This document shows positions 58,888-64,000 of a stretch of DNA of 64,000 bases, piece by piece. Position 1 is the first letter of the stretch. Each line of letters opens with the position of its first letter. The stretch spans positions 1 through 64,000 of the forward strand of contig JAKSZP010017367.1 of the NCBI GenBank assembly GCA_022478985.1, written 5' to 3'. The stretch comes from Massospora cicadina. Lineage: Eukaryota > Entomophthoromycota > Entomophthoromycetes > Entomophthorales > Entomophthoraceae. A model generated the notes under the pieces. The model had not been told where the DNA came from. It ran no database searches and saw only the letters and a list, made by a program, of their open reading frames with translations. A program made the translations under genes and the position numbers.

Positions 58888-59179
58888 CTAGGGGAGGATA
58901 TCTAAGTGGTAGAGTAGGGACCTCTATTGCTGCCTCCCTGAGTTTGATTCCAGTACTGGAACTTTGGGTAGGGGACAATTATGACTGTGTTGGCGTTGCA
59001 CACCAATGCTTCAAACCAAGATAGCAAATAGCAAAGGTGGTTCATGAAGTTCCTGGCCTATCATATGCCACACATGGAGGTTTTCCAGATTTTATCCTCC
59101 TTTCCCATTCATTTGATTTCCCTTAATTGGTGTGGTATTGTCCCCAGGTCAGCCCACCTCAAATAAAATAAACCATTTA
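58888..59179 (+). mobile_element. SINE-B, second copy
   Basis: CTAAGTGGTAGAGTAGGG (A-box position) and GAGTTTGATTCCAGTACTGG (B box, close to GGTTCGATTCC) are followed by a body alignable with 4133 and the tail GTCCCCAGGTCAGCCCACC then TCAAATAAAATAA. Target duplication TAGATTGTTTATAG / TAGATTGTTCATAG (58874-58887 and 59180-59193), one mismatch. Confidence 0.92.
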
Positions 59180-59193
59180 TAGATTGTTCATAG

Positions 59194-59811
59194 TTTTACC
59201 AAAAAATTATTATTTAAGTACTTAACTTTTTTACTAACAGTTACTATACATCTACTAGATAATAAGCTTTCATCATGGTCTTACTTGTAAGTTTGACTAT
59301 TCCATTAAATTGCTATACAATCATTTAATCTACCTAATATCTTGTTTATAATTAAACTAATTAGTTGATATATGATCTAAAATGGCTACATAAATCTTAA
59401 GCATTACATAAAAATTTATATGTAAAAGCTGATTCTATCTAATATGCAAGCCTTGAGAAATAGAAATTTACTAAGTTGCACCATTTTTCTTTATGATTAT
59501 CACACTTAAGTATATAACTACAATTATAATCATATTTGATATAAATTTTCAAAGTTATTACCAATTACAGAATCTATAGTTCTGCAGTATCTAGATAAAG
59601 TAATGTCTGGCTATACATATGAACAGATTCCATAATAGTACAAAGCTTATACCAATGCTTATCTGATTATGCATACACAAAACTCTACTTCTAATAGAAT
59701 ATCCTTTAAAGATTATACTAAGATATATATATATAAGTCAAATTTGAAATTAGCCTACAATATCTAATATAATTTTACTTTATAATTAAGTTATTATCTC
59801 TAATATTTTTT
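59194..59811. other. AT-rich spacer
   Basis: Nothing recognised. Confidence 0.6.
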
Positions 59812-60212
59812 TCAATTTCAACATTTTGTATTCTAATTTTAACATTTTGCATTCTAATTTTAAAAGTTTGCATTTTGATTTTGGTAATTTATATTTTGAT
59901 TTCAGCATTTTTTAATTATTTTATTATTTTATTATTCTTTTAATTTGATTTCAATATTATGTATTTCTATTCAATATATTACAAATCAACTTTGATATTT
60001 TATATTTTAATTTCAACATCTTATATTTTAATTTTAACACAATTTTTGGAAATAGGTTTCTTTTATTTCTGCTGAAATAAAGGCAAGCATATTATTGCCC
60101 ATTTTTTCTATTTAAAAAATATTTGTATATCCCTTATAAAATTATAATTTGCTAAAAGAAAATACTGATGCTTAGGAGATCAATGAGTCTGTAGCTAGAA
60201 CTAGATACAATA

Positions 60213-60264
60213 CAATCACCAATTGGTGTATTCCCCCTAGGTTGGGACCACCTAGTGCTAAAAA
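60213..60264 (+). mobile_element. Ultrashort retroposon, copy 6 (52 bp, longest)
   Basis: CACCAATTGGTGTATTCCCC, then CTAGGTTGGGACCACCTAG, then TGCT plus A run. Flanked by AGATACAATA (60203-60212 and 60265-60274). Its 5' part extends the family consensus and contains the dyad CACCAATTGGTG. Confidence 0.85.
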
Positions 60265-60274
60265 AGATACAATA

Positions 60275-61265
60275 AAATTATTAATACTAAATGCCTTAGC
60301 CTTATTCAATTGGTGTATGAACAAGGAAAGATTACAGAGAAAGCTACTGATATTTTAGAGATAAGCTATGTTACTGCAAGAACAATAACTTCTAATTTTA
60401 ATCAAATAGGATTTTAGAAAAAAATAAAGGTAAAAGTGAGAGAAGAGTGCTTAATCAAGCTTGCACAGAAATAGTTAAAAATTTGGTCTCTTTTAAACTA
60501 CAAATTACCCTTGAAGGGGATCAAAGAGATATTTGTGGCAGAAGAAGTACATTTTCAATTTCAAGTATTAATAAATATATCCAGAAATTACAAATTATAC
60601 TGAAGTTAACCTATCAAAAATTAGATATAGTAAATAATCCTAAAATAATTTTATTGAGAAAAGAGTATACGATTTAGTTTAATAATCACTTTAATGATGA
60701 TTATTCCAAAGCTATTTTATTAATGAACCCTCATTTAATTTATATCTTAATTGTAGCCAGGGATGATCTAGAAGAGGAATATATACCATTATTCCTGTTC
60801 CAATGGTGAGGGGTAGCTCAGTATCTAAAATTTCTAATATAACTATTGGTGCTTATAATATTGTAAATGTATTGCTCATTTATTAGTTAATAGTGATATA
60901 TTTGCTGATTATTTAAATAACCTTTGCTTTTATCTATATATTGAAGAAAATCTGAATGAAATATATCTTATATTAGATAATGCTAGAATTCATAGAAGGC
61001 AAGATCTAGAGAGAATAACTTTATTATTTAATTTTGAGTTTAAATTTTTATCTCTATATTCATATATACTGAATCTAATTGAAAATATATTATAAAGATA
61101 AAAAATGTAGTTAGATCGAAGTTAAGAACTGGGCAAGTAGATTACTATCAGACTTAATTATAGAATAAACTGCTACTATTTTAGCTACTGATAGTACAGG
61201 ATATTTTAGACTTATTCTTTTAAATATTACAAATTGTGCAATTGAATTGCCCTATGCTCATCAAT
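60275..61265 (+). pseudogene. IS630/Tc1-like transposase, degenerate
   Basis: The N-terminal helix-turn-helix-like part (LIQLVYEQGKITEKATDILE, about 60302) is followed by an open frame at 60447-60677 and HFNDDYSKAILLMNPHLIYI (about 60690) before the first DDE Asp region. YLILDNARIHRRQDLE (about 60968-61015), carrying the second Asp, is followed by FKFLSLYSYILNLIENIL (about 61048-61100) with the catalytic Glu (YSP.LNPIE block). Stops and a shift inactivate it. Spacing fits IS630/Tc1 DD34E-type enzymes. Confidence 0.83.
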
Positions 61266-61339
61266 AAAATATGCTTCATAATTTCTTTCTTATAATCAAA
61301 TGATTTAGTATTTTAACATATAATTTTATTGCTAAAAAT

Positions 61340-61695
61340 TATCTTGAAATTTGTTTGTAAAATACAAAATTGATTTGTAAAATAATGAAGTTGAAATGCA
61401 AAATATTGAAATTGAAATGCAAAATAATGATTAGGTTGGGACCACTTAGTAGTAAAAAATATAAAATATTTGACTTGAAATATAAAATGTTCAAATTGAA
61501 ATATAAAATATTGAAATTGAAATGCAAAATAATGATTAGGTTGGGACCACTTAGTAGTAAAAATACAAAATATTTGACTTGAAATATAAAATGTTTAAAT
61601 TGAAATATAAAATATTGAAATTGAAATGCAAAATATTGAAATTGAAATGAAAAATGTTGAAATTGAAATGCAAATTATTGAAATTGAAGGAAAAA
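61340..61695 (+). repeat. Right 21-bp motif array with a duplicated 108-bp block
   Basis: Units of GAAATTGAAATGCAAAATAT type. A block of about 108 bp starting at 61431 and 61539 is duplicated together with an embedded ultrashort retroposon (GGTTGGGACCACTTAGTAGT plus A run) in each copy. Confidence 0.88.
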
Positions 61696-61736
61696 TGGTA
61701 TATATCAGACAGGTGAATAGATTATAAACTCGACAT

Positions 61737-62141
61737 ATGAGTGAGAAAGGGGATGTAGACAATGAGGTTGATATAAAACTCCTACTATCAGATACAGATA
61801 ATTTTCAAAATGAATTTAATATAGAAACGGAAACCCCAATAATTTGCACTGATGATAGTAACGGTTCTAATATATTGCCTTTATTTGCAGAAGAATTTTA
61901 TAATCGGACTTTGATAGTAGATTGCACTAGAGAAAAGTTTAATAGAGGATATCATTTGAAAATAACAGATAGAGAAGATTTTCGATACTATAAAAAATTA
62001 GACCTACATGAAGATACTTACTTTGATGAGAGTGGATTTGTGGTTAGTGACGATGAGGATTTAGAATATGAATCAACGAGTTCTAACGATAATCTGAAGC
62101 GTCTTTCTAGAAAAACTAGAAAGAAATTTAAAGCAAGATAA
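61737..62141 (+). CDS. Intact acidic 134-aa protein, unknown
   Basis: The only clean, non-repeat-like open frame here: 134 codons from ATG (context GACATATGAG) to TAA. The product is acidic, with DDSNGSN, DESGFVVSDDEDLEYE and a basic end (RKTRKKFKAR) that could be a nuclear localisation signal. Composition is not low complexity and resembles a fungal soluble protein with disordered termini. An AATAAA lies 53 bp past the stop. It starts about 40 bp outside the IS630-like element's right array, so it might belong to that element as a passenger or be a host exon. No family recognised. Confidence 0.6.
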   Translation: MSEKGDVDNEVDIKLLLSDTDNFQNEFNIETETPIICTDDSNGSNILPLFAEEFYNRTLIVDCTREKFNRGYHLKITDREDFRYYKKLDLHEDTYFDESGFVVSDDEDLEYESTSSNDNLKRLSRKTRKKFKAR

Positions 62142-62193
62142 CGATTGTCATTTTCCTGTGTTTTAGTTATAGTTTAAGTAAATTGCTTTCCCT

Positions 62194-62199
62194 AATAAA
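62194..62199 (+). terminator. Candidate polyadenylation signal
   Basis: AATAAA downstream of the 134-codon ORF; a weak call in AT-rich DNA. Confidence 0.35.
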
Positions 62200-62419
62200 A
62201 TAAGAGCTACTTTAAGAACTTGCTATTTTTAGTAAAAAATAGACATTAAGTTAATAGCAGAAAATATTTATACAACTTGAGACTTAAAGTTAATTATTAT
62301 ATATGGTTTATACAGTTGGCTTTATATAAACACTAGCATCCAGATACCATGCTTCACTAAGGTGTTTATAGCTTACCAGATGATTTGAATCATTATTTTA
62401 GATTTTATATTACAGATAG

Positions 62420-63110
62420 CCACCAACTACTTGGCCAAACCTATTAAACTTATCAATTTAGCCAAATTCTATTAATCACTCGACCAAAACCAATTGCCCT
62501 ATCAAATCAACCAAAAACCAACAACCACTCAGTTATAGTTAAACCAACTGAAACTATTAAATCAACCAAATTACCAAATACTCGACTATGATCTATTGAA
62601 CTTATTAAATCAACCAAAAAGCACTCAGCCAAAACTAAACTAAACCTATCGAATCAACCAAAAACTGTCAACCACTTGGCCAAATAAAACTAACCCCATC
62701 GAATCAAACAAATATTACCAAACCAAACTGATACTCAAAACGAATTAAGCTTATCGAATCAACTATAGCCACCAAACAATTGGCCAGAACCTATTATACT
62801 GTCGAATCAACCAAAACCGCTAACCACTCAGTCAAACCCAAACTGAACTTATTGAATCAACTAAAACCCACTACTCATTAGTCAAACCCAGTTGAGCTTA
62901 TCGAATCAGCTATAAACTACCAACTCACCTTAAACCAATTGAACTTATCAATTAAACAAACTGCCAACCAATTACCAAAATCAATTGAATCTATCAGATC
63001 AACCAAATATTCATCTGCTTGAAAAAAGAAACTGAAACTACTGCCAAATCAACCAGAAACTATAACCACTCAGCCAAAATCAATTGAATTATTGAATCAA
63101 CTGATTAATA
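62420..63110. repeat. Degenerate minisatellite, G-poor strand
   Basis: About twelve degenerate units of 50-60 bp with the theme TTATCGAATCAACCAAAA, AACCACTCAGCCAAA and CCAAACTGAAC. The plus strand is strikingly rich in A and C and poor in G. No reading frame is maintained. Confidence 0.85.
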
Positions 63111-63120
63111 GCTAATCTAT

Positions 63121-63310
63121 GATCTAATACTGATACAAAAATGATATAAAGTAGGTATTCCACCAATCATTTCATTGACAGTCAATTTATGATCTAAATT
63201 CAGTTACCTTAATTTAGTAATAATTAATCCACAATCTGAAGTCTAATATGAAAATGATATAAAGTAGGATCCTACCAATCATATCATTGATAAATCAGGA
63301 CACTTCTATT
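63121..63310. repeat. Two diverged copies of a short palindromic repeat
   Basis: AATGATATAAAGTAGG followed closely by CCACCAATCATTTCATT or CCTACCAATCATATCATT, twice about 110 bp apart. Each can form a hairpin (AATGATAT with ATATCATT). Confidence 0.65.
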
Positions 63311-63599
63311 TATATTATTACTAGTGGAGTAACCTGCCATTGCTCAGGTTTAATTATTATCAGCTGATTTGAACTAATTATTTAAATTTTATATTATAGC
63401 TAGTAGATCCTAACTGATATTTTCCTGCATTTATATATTTATTTATATAAAAATAGATAGTCTGTATATAATCTAGAATCTATAATATGTTGTGTAAAAT
63501 ATGGAAAAATATTTTCTTTCTGCTTGATCTCACTTTTGAGTAATTTTACAAAAAAGATTAAATTATCTACAGTTATCTGTCTAAGTCTATTATCCAATT

Positions 63600-64000
63600 G
63601 ATATCCTTAGATCCATAGCCTGCTGCTCCAGTGTGGGGAAGTGGTGATCCACCTCCCAGTATTTTTTGCCCAGCAGGGAAACATATTCAGATAGGCTCAA
63701 ATAGTCTGCCAAAATTGATAGGCTATTTTGTCCCTCCATAGGACTTAGTACTCCATCTTGCATGCATCCATCTGACTTGCCCCTATCTTCTTGCCCTCCC
63801 CAGATCTACTATTCAATTTTGCCTCCATGTTGACTATAGGCATTTATTACTATATACTGACAAAGCAATAATCAAACTTGCTACCACTGCCTTTATTTCA
63901 GCTGGCTTTATCAATTTCCACCCTTTTAAAGGCTATTTTGATATAGGTTTTCAAACAGAGGAGGATGCTGTAGCAGTGTCAGTGACCTCTATAATATATA
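63600..64000 (+). pseudogene. 5' part of a LINE ORF1, runs off the window
   Basis: Matches the N-terminus of the half-LINE at 35195: PVWGSGDPPP (about 63630) against PAWGSGETPP, and INFHPFKGYFDIGFQTEEDA (about 63913) against FHPYKGYFDLGF. The second half is better preserved than the first. The rest lies beyond 64000. Confidence 0.85.

Larger units (their letters stand above)
59812..61695 (+). mobile_element. IS630/Tc1-like transposon with iterated inverted end repeats
   Basis: A DDE transposase remnant lies between two arrays of a motif of about 21 bp in inverted orientation: left (59812-60050) CAATTTCAACATTTTG-type units, right (61340-61695) CAAAATATTGAAATTG-type units. The arrays act as long, multi-copy inverted ends. 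Ultrashort retroposons have landed in it at 60213 and in the right array. Exact termini and the TA target were not resolved. Confidence 0.78.

Noticed and set aside
61339..61582. Open frames of 60-70 codons in the 21-bp array on both strands
   Set aside because: Products are low-complexity repeats of K/L/M or N/F/I caused by the DNA periodicity.
61340..61695. CRISPR-like regular repeats
   Set aside because: Units of about 21 bp are contiguous without unique spacers, AT-rich and inverted relative to the other transposon end; the genome is eukaryotic.

Overview
This is a eukaryotic, AT-rich repeat graveyard. I see no rRNA, no functional tRNA gene and at most one intact protein-coding gene. Nearly everything recognisable is a transposable element or its remains: Ty3/Gypsy elements of several families, LINEs with a CCHC ORF1 and an APE/RT ORF2, three tRNA-derived SINE families, a Helitron-type Pif1 helicase, an IS630/Tc1-like DDE transposon and a mariner foldback. 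The mix (very AT-rich spacer, CpG decay in old copies, chromodomain Gypsy, IS630-like and Helitron relics) suggests a repeat-rich fungus, most likely an arbuscular mycorrhizal (Glomeromycotina) genome. No diagnostic host gene is present, so this is an inference.

Layout. 1-1620: family-E LTR ends on the minus strand, butted against a broken Helitron helicase. 4133-4682: a SINE-B and a SINE-A. 5000-14943: Gypsy element A, interrupted by a non-coding LTR-internal-LTR-internal-LTR element (6327-9541, TSD CACTG) and by a family-E solo LTR (11610-12915). 15209-15824: a mariner-derived foldback carrying a 47-bp retroposon. 18213-23365: a near full-length LINE. 24302-33616: Gypsy element C with about 1.1-kb LTRs, a SINE-A, a family-F solo LTR inside its RT and a coding-like region on the opposite strand at its 3' end. 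35195-37041: an ORF1-only half-LINE. 37850-47160: Gypsy remains (element D and another integrase), a family-F solo LTR with TSD ACATA, a SINE-C and a second LTR-int-LTR-int-LTR-like array (43459-46217). 49635-49924: the freshest SINE-C. 50994-57224: chromovirus element E with 1.2-kb LTRs that themselves carry coding-like sequence. 58612-59179: a SINE-A and a SINE-B. 59812-61695: the IS630-like transposon framed by inverted arrays of a 21-bp motif. 61737-62141: an intact 134-codon ORF. 62420-63110: a G-poor degenerate minisatellite. 63600-64000: the start of another LINE.

How the parts fit. The LINEs and all three SINE families share a related 3' tail, as expected if the SINEs use the LINE machinery. 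The most unusual signal is a set of ultrashort insertions (18-52 bp) built on TTGGGACCATCTAGTACT plus a short A run. Six are bounded by target-site duplications of 10-17 bp. A 58-bp piece of the LINE-type tail is inserted the same way at 50191. They look like extremely 5'-truncated retroposition events, or a dedicated minimal retroposon. Long LTRs with conserved reading frames, including hydrophobic segments, are the second unusual theme.
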